From Nostoc commune NIES-4072 (lineage in GTDB: Bacteria; Cyanobacteriota; Cyanobacteriia; Cyanobacteriales; Nostocaceae): 64,000 nt of DNA. The DNA is taken from the NCBI RefSeq assembly GCF_003113895.1, contig NZ_BDUD01000001.1:2944712-3008711 (forward strand), written 5' to 3'. Positions within the stretch are counted from its first letter, which is position 1; every line of letters starts with the position of its first letter. Below are positions 22,267-33,584 of this stretch, piece after piece. A model generated the notes under the pieces. The model was not told where the DNA came from. It saw only the letters and a program-made list of their open reading frames with translations, and ran no database searches. The position numbers were made by a program, and so were the translations under genes.

Positions 22267-23508
22267 TTATTTGCTCAATGAACTGTTTTGAAACCTTAAC
22301 TGCCTTCGTTGGTTCATAGAAGTTCTGCGAACCTGACGATTATGAGATTGTTCGTAGCTTGGCAAAGAAACAAATTTATCATTTACATCCTGGCTTAAGT
22401 ATTTAGCTAAAGAGTGGATAGTTGGATATTTAAACATTTCAACCATTGAGAACTCTTGGGCAAAAATCTTTTGGAGTTTGTTATAAATCTGCACCATGAG
22501 TAATGAATGACCACCCAAATCGAAGAAGTTGTCATTAATACCCACCTTTTCTAGTTGAAGTATTTCTTGCCAGATGGCTGCAATCAAGACTTCAGCTTCG
22601 GTTTGAGGCATTTCATAATTAGCAGCCATCTCTGGGCGTAAACCTTGAGGAGCTGGTAAAGCACGGCGGTCTAGTTTGCCATTAGGTGTAAGTGGTAGGG
22701 CTTCCACCATGACGAAAGCCGAAGGAATCATGTAATCAGGCAGTTTTTCCTTGAGGACGCGACGCAAATCAGTAGTTGTCGGTGTTAGTTCCTGATTTGG
22801 CACTACGTAAGCGACTAAGCGCTGATCCCCAGGAACGTCTTCGCGGGCAATAACTACTGCCTGGAGTACAGATGGGTCTTGGCTCAATACAGCTTCTATC
22901 TCTCCTAACTCAATGCGGAAACCACGTATTTTTACTAAAAAATCGATACGTCCCAGATACTCAATACGGCGATCGCTCAAATAACGTACTAAGTCTCCAG
23001 TTTTGTAAAGCCGTGCGCCTTCTTCGTCGCTAAAGGGATTGCGGATAAATTTCTCTGCTGTCAACTCAGGACGGTTAAGGTAGCCTCGCGCTAAACCTGC
23101 ACCACCGATATGCAGTTCCCCAGGTACGCCAATGGGAACTGGTTGCAGATGGCGGTCTAAGATATAAACTTCAGTGTTGGCAATAGGACTACCGATGGAA
23201 ATTAATTCTGCCTCAGACTCAACTTGAGAAATTAGTGACCAGATGGTAGTCTCTGTTGGGCCATAAACGTTCCACAGGGAAGTACTTCTTTCTAGTAATT
23301 GATTGGCTAACTTCTTGGGTAAAGCTTCACCCCCACAAAGTATTTTTAATTTATGGGAATTTTGCCATCCAGCTTCTAGCAATAATCTCCAAGTAGCTGG
23401 GGTAGCTTGCATAACTGTAGCACCAGAGTTGACTAGCAAATCCAACAACTGTTTACCATCAACAGTGACTTCACGCTTTGCCATCACTAAGCAAGCACCT
23501 ACAATCAT
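22267..23508 (-). pseudogene. 3' fragment of the split NRPS: C-terminal adenylation domain plus PCP
   Basis: The frame gives 413 residues from an internal ATG, but the homologous frame starts a little further up at about 23557 (VTTFTFDIAILEIFLPM). Readable A-domain cores are the GGEALP strand, NVYGPTETTIW, GELHIGGAGLARGY, YKTGDLVRY, LGRIDFLVKIRGFRIE and NGKLDRRALP. The PCP has its carrier serine in LGGHSLLMV. The specificity-pocket residues read approximately D-I-L-Q-L-G-V-I-W, close to the glycine-type code known from cyanobacteria; this is an inference. It belongs with the ORF at 23537-28663 but is separated from it by a frameshifting deletion. It may be translated separately, yet the A domain would be incomplete. 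Confidence 0.8.
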
Positions 23509-23536
23509 TGGCAGAAAAATTTCTAAGATAGCAATG

Positions 23537-26500
23537 TCAAAGGTAAAAGTCGTTACTCGTAGATCCAGAAGTGTAGATAGTGTAAGCCAGGTTGTGAGAT
23601 GTCACCTCAGTGATCGGGTTTTTCTGACAATGCTTAGTGATATGATACCAGTCGGTGTCTAGGCATACAACCGCTTCATGGTTGGGTAAACCTGCGACAA
23701 GCTGCTGTTGTGTCAACAATACTGACACTTGAGCATCTGATAGCATAAAACTCAGACGTTCATCAGGATAAGCTGGGTCTAGAGGTACATAAGCTCCACC
23801 AGCCTTCAGAATTCCTAACAGTCCCACCACCATCTCTAAAGAGCGTTCTACACAGATGCCTACCAGGACTTCCGGTTTCACACCCAAAGTCCGCAGGTAA
23901 TTTGCTAATTGATTCGCACGTTCGTTTAATTGCCGATAGGTGAGTTGTTGTGAATCAAATACTAAAGCTACTGCATCTGGAGTCCGCTCTACCTGTTCTT
24001 CAAACAACTGATGAATACACCGATCTTGAGTATATTCTATTTGAGTATGATTAAATTCCAGGAGCAATTGTTGTTCAGCTTTTGTTAGCAGAGGTAATTG
24101 GGAAATGGGCTGCTCTGGTTGAGCAAGAATTCCCTCAAGCATTGTCTGGAAATGCCCCGCCATCCGCTCGATAGTACTAGCATCAAATAGGTCAGTGTTG
24201 TATTTAAAGGCAGCAAACAGAGATTTGCTTGCTTCTACCACTTCCAAAGTTAAATCAAATTGTCCTTCTTCTTGGGGAATCACAAAAGGTTTCAACTGCA
24301 AATCGTGACAATCAATTTCTAGGTCTGTTTCTTCAGGCAGGAAAAACTCTAAAATATTGCCAAATCGCTCGATTTGTTGTAAATATACGAAGTTTACCTG
24401 AAACAGAGGAGTGTGGGACAGATCCCGGTTTGGTTGCAAGCGTTCGACCAATAACCCAAAAGGATAATCTTGATGAGCGATCGCTTCCAATACTGTTTGT
24501 CTAACTTGAGCCAAAAACGCCTTGAAGCTGGGATTCCCAGCAAGATTTGCTCTTAAAACTACAGAGTTAACAAAATGACCAACCGTGCGGGCAAATTTAG
24601 TGTGTTGTCTACCTGCAAAGGGAGAACCCACAAGAATATCTTCAGCGCCTGTGTAGCGATGCAAAAGTGCCTGGAAGCTTGCTAACAAGAGTGTAAACAA
24701 TGTCGCTTTCTCGGCTTTTGCCATCCTCTTGAGGCGTACAGTCATCTCTTCACTCAGCTTAAAGACATGGGAAGCTCCCTGATATGTTTGTACTGGTGGG
24801 CGCGGGCGATGCCTACGGCGAGCTTCGCTAACGCTAGGTAACTCTAGAACAGTTAAGTTACCAGAAAGTTTCTGTTGCCAATAGTGCCATAGACGCTCCC
24901 CAACATCACCTGCCAACATTTGCGTTTGCCATTGCACATAATCGCTGTAGTGATATTTGATTGGCGCTAAGGAGGCTTTTGTACCCGCTTTTGCAGCCGA
25001 GTAGAGCTTTTGCAATTCATCAAGCAGAATTAATACTGACCAGCCATCACGGACAATATGATGTATTGCAAGTAAGAAAATATGCTCCTGCTCAGAACGA
25101 GTGAACAAACTTACCCTTAATACTGAATCTCGCTCCAAATCGAAGGGAAGTTGATATGCTGCGATTACTTCCTCTTTTAGTCTTTCTTCAGTCCAATCTC
25201 TAGCATCAATTTCTGCACAAGATATTTCTTGAGATAACCGAATTTCTTGTACATATTCACTTTCATGTTCTGTAAAAGTGGTTCGCAAAATTGGATGGCG
25301 CTCTACCAGTTTTTGCAAAGCATTTTGCCAAGCTTGCTTATCTAAATTACCGCATATACGCATTGTTAATGCAGTGTTGTAAGCTGGGCTTTTTGGTGCA
25401 AGTTTGTACAAAAACCATAGTGCTTGCTGATTGCGAGAAAGAGGAAAAATCTTTGTATTAGCTGTATCTGAAATTTCGACTTGATGAGCAAGTTCTTTGA
25501 GTTTTTTCAAAGAATCAAGACCAGTTATTACTGAATCGCCATCAATGCCGAAATCAATGAGACTGGCAATTTCGTTAACACCAATTTCTTCAAGGCGATT
25601 AACCATTTGCAAACAGGTTTCTGGTGTACCAAATAGCGCACTAGTTTGAAAGTAGCGCTCGAAGGCATAAGTTAATAAGTCTGAGCGCTGTTGCTCGTTT
25701 AAATCATCTAGACTTTTAGCTCCCTGTCGCCATAAATTAACAGATGTTTTCAGATATTCAATAAATGGCTCTCTAACCTTTTGACGAACATTGTTGATGT
25801 CATCACCGATAAATGTATGCAGCATCAAGGTAACACGGCCTGTATTTGGGTCGTGGCCGTGTGCGGCTCGTGACTGCCGATAAAGGGCGATTTTTTCGGC
25901 TAATTCTTCCGTGGATTGGAAAAGAAGGGCTGTTAAGATGTTAAATCCAGAGGCTCCAGCTTCAATAAATCTTTCTTTGCTGCCACTACAAGTTAACCAA
26001 ATAGCCAATTCTTGCTGCTTGGGTAAAGGATAAATTTGAATTTCCGTTTCGTTACCAACACCATTTGGTAACGAGATTGACTTACTTTGCCAGAGCTTTT
26101 GCACTTTTTCAATGCCTGAGTACAAAACTTCTGTACTATTGGCATAGGTGTTTGGTGAAAGCACAAAATCATTTGGGTTCCAACCTTTAGCAAAGGCTAG
26201 GTCTACCCTTCCTTGCGATAAATTATCGACAACCGACCATTCTTCAGCGACTCGGATCGGGTTTTGTAGGGGTAAGACAACACTACCAGCACGAATGCGA
26301 ACCCGCTTAGTTACCATTGCCAAAGCAGCAGCTAATACAGAAGGATTAGGGTAAAGTCCACCAAAGGCGTGAAAATGTCGTTCTGGTATCCAAACCGCAG
26401 TAAAATCATTTTGGTCTGCAAACTTGGCTCCTTCTATCAAAAGTTTATATTTGTTGTCTGTAAATTCGGCTTCGTTACTTGAGAAGTAAAACAAGCTAAA

Positions 26501-28663
26501 TTGCAAACCTTGTTCAACAACTCGATTGTGAGTTATTGCGGAACTTTGTTGTATTTGCGGTTTAGTTTGGATTTGAAGCGCAGATTCTAATTTAGCTGAG
26601 ACGTTTTGAGAAGGTAATCTGTTCTGACGAATACGGGCAGCTAGTTCAGAAATGCTAATATTTTCTAAGAACACTTCTATCGGTAAAACTAGACCGAAGT
26701 TAGATTCGATTTCGTCTTTAATAGCGATCGCTTGTAGGGAATCAATACCTAAGCTATGAAGAGGCTGTTCTAGTTGGAGTTGAGTTGCAGCAATCTTCAA
26801 AATTGGGGCGATTTTGTCGCGCAAGATTAATTCTAATGAGGATTGTGTTGACGATGAAATTGATGATAGCTCTGGATTTGTGTTGATGTCTGCGATTGAG
26901 TTATCCGTCTGCTCTAAGATACTCGAACCTACAACAGCTAGATTACCTGCAATAAAACCACTGCGGCAGACATGACGTTGAATTTTACCACTCGAAGTCT
27001 TCGGAAGATTCCCAGTTTTTAACAGTACTACCCCATAAACTTGTAACTCGTGCTGTTGCGATACTGCCCTACGGATGTCTGCGGACACCTGATTCATATC
27101 GAATTTTCGTAGATAACTACGCTCAACTTCCTGAACAACAATCAGTCGTTCTTCACCGTTGATTTCCACTGTAAACGCCGCACCACAACCTGGGTTAAGT
27201 CCAGGATGGCTTTGTTCTACAGTTAGTTCAATATCTTGAGGATAATAGTTGCGACCCCGAATGATAATTACATCCTTGAGGCGACCCGTAACGAACAATT
27301 CACCATCTCGGATAAATCCCAAGTCTCCGGTGCGAAGAAACGGTCCTTGACCACTATCCGTCAGAAAAGCGTTGAAAACTTTTTCAGTCTCAGTAGGTCG
27401 GTTCCAATAACCCTGAGCAATGTTTGCACCTGACACCCAAATTTCTCCCACTTCATCAGATGAGCATTCTCGTAAAGATTTGGGATTAGCGATGACGATT
27501 TTTCCATCTAGCCAAGCATGACCGCAACCGACAATTTTTTTAGAATTGTCTTCCTCATAGTTTACAACCAAGTTTTGCTCAAGAGCGATCGCTTCGACCT
27601 GAGAAACTACAGGTGGTGATTTTTTCTCACCCCCACAGACAAATAAAGTGGTTTCAGCCATTCCATAACAGGGATAAAATGCTTCCCGACGGAAACCGTA
27701 AGGTGCGAAAGTAGCTGCAAATTTGTCTAACGTTTCCGCACGAATATATTCAGCACCATTGAAAGCTAAACTCCAACTGCTCAAATCTAGACCTTCTCGC
27801 TGTTTTGGCGTAATCTTATGAACACACAAGTCATAAGCAAAATTTGGGCCGCCACTGGTAGTTGCTTTGTAGCGAGAAATTGCTTTGAGCCAACGCAAAG
27901 GTTGCTGAAGAAATTCTACAGGTGACATGAGAATGCTTGGTATCCCTAAGTACAGAGGCTGTAGCACATTACCAATTAATCCCATGTCATGGAATAGAGG
28001 TAGCCAACCAACAACTATGCTTTCTTCTGTATGTTGGAATGACCTACGGATCATTTCTTCGTTGTGTAGTATATTGCCATGAGTTAGCATTACTCCCTTC
28101 GGTGTACCCGTAGAGCCAGAAGTGTACTGAAGAAAAGCTAAGGTATCGCCATTCACTTCTGGTTGTTGCCAGTTTGATGAAAAGTCATTATTGACATTAT
28201 CAGTAGCCAACCATTGCAGAGATGCCAATTCTGGACTTTCAGTTAACCGACCTTGAAAATTAGTCAAAACTGAGGTTGTGGTCAGTGCTACCTTAGCATT
28301 GGCATCTGATACGATCGCTTGCAACCTTGATAAATTTTGATTGCGCCGTGGCGGATAAGCGGGAACAGCTACCGTTCGAGAATACAAACATCCAAAGAAG
28401 GCACTAATAAATTCTAGTCCTGGTGGGTAGATTAACAAAGCACGAGAGCCTGCAACTCCAAGGGTTTGTAATTGTACTGCGATCGCTCTAGCCTGACGAT
28501 CTAATTCTTCATAAGTCAAGCTTGCTCTCTCTATTTCTCCATCCTCTAAAAAGGTAAAAGCTACTTTATTTGGTTGAGCAACTGATCTATAGCGCAGAAT
28601 ATCTACTAGAGTGGCAATGTCTTGGGAAAATTCTAAGTTCAAGTTCTCAGATGTAATAATCAT
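23537..28663 (-). pseudogene. 5' part of the split megasynthase: FAAL-ACP-luciferase-like monooxygenase-C-A(N-terminal)
   Basis: An ORF of 1708 residues. FAAL (about 10-590; TSGSTGTPKGVM, YGMAET, LRTGDLG, GKIQRH) activates a fatty acid and loads the ACP (about 605-690; LGIDSLQ). Residues about 720-1060 are an FMN-dependent luciferase-like monooxygenase of the MupA/Atu3671 type (VWIPERHFHAFGG), expected to hydroxylate the tethered chain. C domain about 1073-1520 has HHIVRDGWS. The A domain starts near 1530 and stops at YTSGST followed by five out-of-frame residues and TGA. The next codons in another frame resume at VTTFTF, so about 100 nt (the A3 GKPKG loop through LLA) are missing. FAAL, ACP, oxygenase and C look intact. 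An in-frame palindromic repeat lies near 24808-24838. Confidence 0.85.
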
Positions 28664-28841
28664 GGGTGATGACTCTAAAATTTGAATACAAGGCTACTGT
28701 GGACTCTTTATTTCAGAAATTAGTTCAGATGAATAGTATTTGAAACGAAAATGAGATGACTACGAGTGCTAAATCAGATTAATTTTGACAGCTAAAATTT
28801 ACTATTTATTTTTAGATGCAAAACAGTCAGTCTGTTAACAC

Positions 28842-29318
28842 CTACCATAGCAAATAATTACTATCATTTTTTTGAGATACAATCTCTTTTTTATGGATAT
28901 CAACGGATTTTGCTGTCAAGATAAACTGAGATTTACTTATAATAACAGTAGGAATAAAGATGGTTGAATCAGCAATTTTCCAGATATTAATAGGCATGGA
29001 ATGAGGTATTGTCGATTTCTCCTCGTTAGGTAGTTTAAAAAGTGGAGAATTTTGGATAGTCTGATAGAGATGATTAACTTCAACAGCAGTTACTTGGAAA
29101 TTAAAGATTTCGTTTTCAATACTATTAGCTAAAACATTGATATTATTAGCTATGGTTGCTAATTTGTGAATACCTGCGCTTAATTGATGCTGTATAACTT
29201 CTTGCTTTTTTTGACGTAGTTCTAACAACGTATTCTCAACTTTTTCTACCTCATATTGTAACTGCTCTAACGCAGGTATCACGTTTTCGGGAATAGATAA
29301 GTTTGTGCATTGAGACAT
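28842..29318 (-). CDS. Hypothetical coiled-coil protein
   Basis: A protein of 158 residues that I do not recognise. Residues about 12-95 form a heptad-rich helix (LEQLQYEVEKVENTLLELRQ), followed by a hydrophobic C-terminal half with ITVI-like strands (IFIPTVIISKSQFIL) and no catalytic motif. It sits between the carbamoyltransferase and the megasynthase, same strand, with a 178-bp gap to the NRPS start. It may be part of the cluster, or an unrelated small gene. ATG at 29318. Codon pattern resembles the neighbours. Confidence 0.5.
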   Translation of the reverse strand: MSQCTNLSIPENVIPALEQLQYEVEKVENTLLELRQKKQEVIQHQLSAGIHKLATIANNINVLANSIENEIFNFQVTAVEVNHLYQTIQNSPLFKLPNEEKSTIPHSMPINIWKIADSTIFIPTVIISKSQFILTAKSVDIHKKEIVSQKNDSNYLLW

Positions 29319-29651
29319 AATCTTGATAATTGGGAAAAAAGTAAATAGTTTGGTTTTGCAAAACCAAGGCTATTGGGTGTAGGCTTAATTAACGTGAAGT
29401 CCGAGTGTAAAATAAAGCTTAAGTAAGACGATGAGAAGAATTCAACCTATATTAATTAATGTAAAAAAGATTGAAATTAGTTTGTAGTAAACGCGAGTAC
29501 GTCTCGTAGAGAGGGCTGTTCGCAAAACATTCCCGTTGGGTAGCCCTCACTACAAACTTTTAATTATTTACGCCGTCCTACTTACTACTTCTTAATTCCC
29601 CACACCTCAAATCCAGTAACATCAAAGGTTAATGCTTAACAAGAGTGCCAT
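29319..29651. other. Intergenic region containing an 80-bp hairpin element
   Basis: No gene supported. Positions 29479-29558 form a fold-back element with arms AGTTTGTAGT / ACTACAAACT and an inner pair GAGGGCT / AGCCCTC, of the dispersed Nostoc palindromic type. The rest may hold the promoter of the coiled-coil gene and the end of the carbamoyltransferase transcript. Confidence 0.5.
29479..29558. repeat. 80-bp dispersed palindromic element
   Basis: Ten-base terminal inverted repeats with a second inverted pair inside. It is non-coding and could form a cruciform or a hairpin in RNA, possibly ending transcription of the carbamoyltransferase gene. Confidence 0.55.
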
Positions 29652-31394
29652 TCACTTCTCAATCAGATAGTCTTCGATAACCAGTGCATCAAGACCAGTT
29701 GTATAAAATACGCTAATAGCATCTTCAACGGTGTGAATAATTGGTTTACCCATGACGTTAAGACTGGTATTGAGAATAATTGGAACAGATGTGATTTCGT
29801 AGAAGGCTTCAATCAGTTTGTAATATTTTTCGTTCCATTCCCGCTTGACTGTTTGCAAACGTCCGGTATTGTTGACGTGAACTACTGCTGGTACTTGTTC
29901 CCTAACTTCTGGCAGCCAGGAGAGGGTGCGTTCCATGTAGGGTGATTCCTGATAGTTTTCAAAGTACTTGTGTCCAAACTCATGCAAGATAGATGGAGCA
30001 AAAGGTCGGTATTCTTCACGGAATTTGACACGCTTGTTAATTTCCTCTTTCATCTTTGGAGAACGAGGATCTGCCAGAATAGAGCGATTTCCTAGTGCGC
30101 GGGGGCCAAACTCAGCGCGTCCTTGAACCCATGCCAACAATTTACCTTGAGATAGCAACTTTGCGGCCTCTAAGTGTACTGTTCCTGGCAAGTGGCGTAC
30201 TCGCTCAATTTTACCGAACTGGAGTAGATTATGCAGCGATTTCTCATTGATGGTGGAGCCAAGGTAGGGTGATTGAAGACTTGGCTGATGTAATTCACTG
30301 GGATGCTCCTCATAATATGCTAGTAAAGCTGCGCCAATTGCATTACCGTCGTCTGCTGGCGCAGAGGGAACGTGCAAGGCTTTGAAGGGGACTTTTTCGA
30401 GCAGCTTACCGTTAAATGCTGAGTTCAACGCACATCCTCCACCTAAAACTAGATTGTCGGAAATGCCTAACTTATAGAAGTTATTTAGAAGTTCTTCCAT
30501 CACATCACTAAATACCTTTTGCCCACTAGCGGCTAGATTTACTGCTTCCCAATAAGAGGAGCTAGAAGGTATTGCTCTACGCTTGAGGTCGGCGAAGATA
30601 CTAGCCATCTGATCAGCAGAGGCAAATTTCAAGCTGTAGTCTTTAACTTCAATCATCGAACGGATTAAGCTGTATACTTCGGGATCGACTTTACCGTAAG
30701 GTGCTAAACCCATTACTTTCCACTCCTCACCTTTGCGCCAATCAAAACCGCAAAGTTCAGTAATTTGTGCGTACAGAACTCCTAAACTACCAGTACCTGT
30801 AGACTCCTGCACAAGCTTTAAATGCCCGTTTCTGTAGCTGTAGCAACTGACTGAGCCTTTTTCACCTTCGCCATCTACAATGATGCAAGCAGCATCGGTG
30901 AAAGGACTGCTATAACAAGCAGTGGCTGCATGAGTCAGGTGGTGTCGGTATTGCTTGAAGATCACGCGATCGTTGTTGAATCGAGAGCGCATTTGAAAGG
31001 CTAAATTTCTACCCGTCTTGAGTAACGCTGTAAATTGGAGAACTGCCAACCAGTCAAAGTTTTGCCGATAGGGCAATAGCTTTTTCCAAGATGGTTGCAT
31101 AATACTTTTAGTTCCTTTGATACCCAAATAGAAGTAAAAGTACAGTTGATGTAAATAAACTTGCCATGTATCAAAGCTCCAAGTCGTGGACACAACAAAC
31201 TCTGCTTTGGGGTCGCAATAAGTCTCAATCAGTTGCACAATTTGATTGAAGTTATCTGGTTGAACATCCCAAGCTCTTTTGTTCTGTAGGTAACGTTCTA
31301 ATGCTTCTGCAAACACCACTTTACCTGTAGAATCAACAATGGCGATCGCTGGATCGTGGCAAGTATTTGCTAAACCTATATAGTAACGATTCAT
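29652..31394 (-). CDS. Carbamoyltransferase (NodU/CmcH/TobZ family)
   Basis: A protein of 580 residues, the usual family length. The N-terminal Kae1/HypF-like domain (YYIGLANTCHDPAIAIV, metal-binding HHLTHAATAC near residue 150, DGEGEKGS, LGGGCALNSAFNGKL) is followed by the YrdC-like C-terminal domain (GRAEFGPRALGNRSILADPR, FREEYRPFAPSI). The family makes carbamoyl-adenylate from carbamoyl phosphate and ATP and transfers the carbamoyl group to a hydroxyl of a secondary metabolite. In this cluster the hydroxyl installed by the luciferase-like monooxygenase is an attractive acceptor; that is inference. It is minus strand, co-directional with and upstream of the biosynthesis genes, but separated by 333 bp, so it may have its own promoter. 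Confidence 0.9.
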   Translation of the reverse strand: MNRYYIGLANTCHDPAIAIVDSTGKVVFAEALERYLQNKRAWDVQPDNFNQIVQLIETYCDPKAEFVVSTTWSFDTWQVYLHQLYFYFYLGIKGTKSIMQPSWKKLLPYRQNFDWLAVLQFTALLKTGRNLAFQMRSRFNNDRVIFKQYRHHLTHAATACYSSPFTDAACIIVDGEGEKGSVSCYSYRNGHLKLVQESTGTGSLGVLYAQITELCGFDWRKGEEWKVMGLAPYGKVDPEVYSLIRSMIEVKDYSLKFASADQMASIFADLKRRAIPSSSSYWEAVNLAASGQKVFSDVMEELLNNFYKLGISDNLVLGGGCALNSAFNGKLLEKVPFKALHVPSAPADDGNAIGAALLAYYEEHPSELHQPSLQSPYLGSTINEKSLHNLLQFGKIERVRHLPGTVHLEAAKLLSQGKLLAWVQGRAEFGPRALGNRSILADPRSPKMKEEINKRVKFREEYRPFAPSILHEFGHKYFENYQESPYMERTLSWLPEVREQVPAVVHVNNTGRLQTVKREWNEKYYKLIEAFYEITSVPIILNTSLNVMGKPIIHTVEDAISVFYTTGLDALVIEDYLIEK

Positions 31395-31481
31395 AACATT
31401 TATCCCTAAATTTGTAAAATCTCTAATTCTATCTCACTAACATTTAATCAGGCGTTATTGCACCTTTTATGCAAATTTTGT

Positions 31482-32444
31482 CTAGCTATTTTCTGGTTTT
31501 TTTGAAAAATAAATTGCATTGAAAATTCCAAACATTAATAAGCCCAATGCAAGAGAAGGTTCGGGTACTGATCTAGTGCTTACCACCTGGATAGAAGCTC
31601 CAAATCGAAGATTTATTCCACCAAATCCATTTCCGAGAATAAAATTAGTTTCGTCAGGTTGGTATTCCTCGTGAACTAGCTGGACTTTACCACCGCCAGC
31701 AACAACATCTTGTAAGAAAGCATTAGCTAAAGCGTCCTCAATTGGATCTAACCCAATCACTTTTTTGACTGTCATTGGATCGGTAAAAGCAACGTCACTA
31801 TCATCAGAAACGGATGTTGTGGCACCGTAATTTATAGCTCCGTAAATATCTGAATACCCAAAATCAACTATCTTTTGCCTGTCAAAAGAGAGAAATGCTT
31901 CAACATCATCTGGATTAGCTTTATAAATTCTTTCTTCAATAGTTGAATCAGAACTAGCAAACCAATCTTTGCCGAGACGATCATCTCCTAAGTTCCATGT
32001 TTTGGTAAAATCACGGTCACTCTTTTGACCAAAGGCAAAGCCAACATTATCCAGCGTAATTCCATTATTTTTTATGTATTTACTAAACATAGGAAATCCA
32101 GCAATTTCATTCAAACTTGTTGCCCTAGTAGCATAGCTTGGAGGAACTTCTGGACTTCCTTGGCGACCAGTCACGTAATAAGGAGCATTACCTACTCCAT
32201 TTAGATTAATAACTTGATGACCAGAGTCTAGAGAGATGGGATTTAGATTGGAGAAAACTGTATATCCTTGATTCTGAAATGGCTCTCCAGAAAAAGTTAG
32301 GCGGTTCTCAGAGTTGATTGGTCGTGATGAAATATTTTTCAGTTGGTCGTAATTAAAAGTTGCAGCCTGAACTGGTAGAGACATGCATACGGAAACTGTG
32401 GTTAAGCCAATCAGTGTTGAAAAAATATGAGTACGCATAGCCAT
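31482..32444 (-). CDS. PEP-CTERM sorting-domain secreted protein
   Basis: A protein of 320 residues. Sec signal peptide (hydrophobic core about residues 8-26, cleavage after VQA). The C-terminus has the PEP-CTERM signature: VPEPS, a hydrophobic stretch LALGLLMFGIFNAIYF, then basic SKKPENS. Such proteins are processed by an exosortase and exported to the surface or sheath. The middle region (about 35-290) matches no family that I can name; it is acidic and strand-rich. ATG at 32444 or the second ATG two codons later. It is 87 bp downstream of the carbamoyltransferase start on the same strand but upstream of it in transcription order; a link to the cluster is uncertain. Confidence 0.78.
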   Translation of the reverse strand: MAMRTHIFSTLIGLTTVSVCMSLPVQAATFNYDQLKNISSRPINSENRLTFSGEPFQNQGYTVFSNLNPISLDSGHQVINLNGVGNAPYYVTGRQGSPEVPPSYATRATSLNEIAGFPMFSKYIKNNGITLDNVGFAFGQKSDRDFTKTWNLGDDRLGKDWFASSDSTIEERIYKANPDDVEAFLSFDRQKIVDFGYSDIYGAINYGATTSVSDDSDVAFTDPMTVKKVIGLDPIEDALANAFLQDVVAGGGKVQLVHEEYQPDETNFILGNGFGGINLRFGASIQVVSTRSVPEPSLALGLLMFGIFNAIYFSKKPENS

Positions 32445-33584
32445 AAAAATCCTAAATTAATTGAAGAAAATAAGTAAGTGCGAAAAAAGTCACCTATATT
32501 GAAGATAAGTAAATATGCTGCCTGAGTTGAGTTGGATCAGAACCAATTACATAACGATTAGCCTCATACACTATTCAGAAATACTCTTTACATTCACTAT
32601 ATTTATCAAAATTAAACTAGAATACAAGAGGAAAAAGTCAGGTAAATATTCTATATAAGATTAGGTATACAATTAATCAAAGAATAAAAAATCAGGATTG
32701 ATAGGTGAAAAATTAAAAAATAGGAATAAATCAGGTTCAAAACGTAAACGATGAGAAAACGCTCCTCAAAGCAGCAATTCTCATTGGAGGTTGTTTGAAA
32801 AGTCCTCAGCTTCTAAAAAGCTCTCTCAGTGTAAGAGGGTGTTTGAAAAGTGTCAGGTTGAGCCTTAAATGCAACTCACAGAAGCGAACGCGAGTTATAG
32901 AACCCCAATTATCTCGTTCAACTTCTAGGATAGCCAGAGTAGTCAAACATACGTTAGATGACTAGAGATTATTTGCTCCAAACTGGGAAACTGCTCGCAT
33001 AACCGACGAAAAGTAACGGTTTTGATGGAACAGTGTACTACTCTGACCTACGCCGCCACCAACTAGTCGCAACTTAACTGTTAACACTTCTTGGCATTTG
33101 TCGGGAAAATGAAGAGGGGAAAAGGGTAAGGGGGAAGAGGGAAAAGGTTTAAATACTACCCAATACTTGTCGGGTTTTGGGGAAAAGGGAAAGAAAAAAC
33201 CTTTAACCCAAACCCAGTAACCTTTTCCTCAAACCTGATTCTGAGTTAAAAATCCAAAACCCGAGCAGTATTGAAATACTACCCTTTAACGTTTCCCCTT
33301 TCCATTGTCCCCTTCCCCTTTAACCTTTAACCTTTACCCTTTAACCTTTTCCCAAAAACCCGAAAAGTATAGATTAGAGTGCGTTATAGACACGCCAAAG
33401 TAACAAATGCGTTCGCCGAAGTAACAAATGCGTTCGCCGAAATAACAAATGCGTTCGCATCGTCCAATACAGTTCGGATAAGCATTTTTCACTTTCCTTG
33501 TAGTCTGGTGAAAGGGAAAGGGGTAAAGGATGTATTCAAAACCTTTCCCCTTTCCCTTTTAACCGAACCGTATTGCTTGCGCCC
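32445..33584. other. 1.1-kb repeat-rich region without a gene
   Basis: I see no credible coding sequence. The first 300 bp are AT-rich and should contain the PEP-CTERM promoter. Two direct copies of TGTTTGAAAAGT (about 32794 and 32840), a sequence like IS ends in Nostoc, mark possible insertion scars. From about 33110 to 33360 the DNA is built from degenerate CCTTTAACC/CCCTTTTCC-type low-complexity runs on both strands. A 21-bp tandem repeat lies at 33394-33456. A second low-complexity patch is at about 33505-33560. Confidence 0.6.
33394..33456. repeat. Three tandem copies of a 21-bp unit
   Basis: Units GCCAAAGTAACAAATGCGTTC, GCCGAAGTAACAAATGCGTTC and GCCGAAATAACAAATGCGTTC follow without gaps. 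Because 21 is divisible by three, an 85-residue frame stays open here, but it has no support as a gene. It looks like slippage or a short-repeat array. Confidence 0.8.

Noticed and set aside
23537..28663. Reading the two NRPS ORFs as separate normal proteins
   Set aside because: The A domain is split at its core between them, and family sequence resumes one base out of phase, so a deletion explains the break better.
33394..33456. CRISPR array
   Set aside because: The 21-bp units are contiguous with no spacers.
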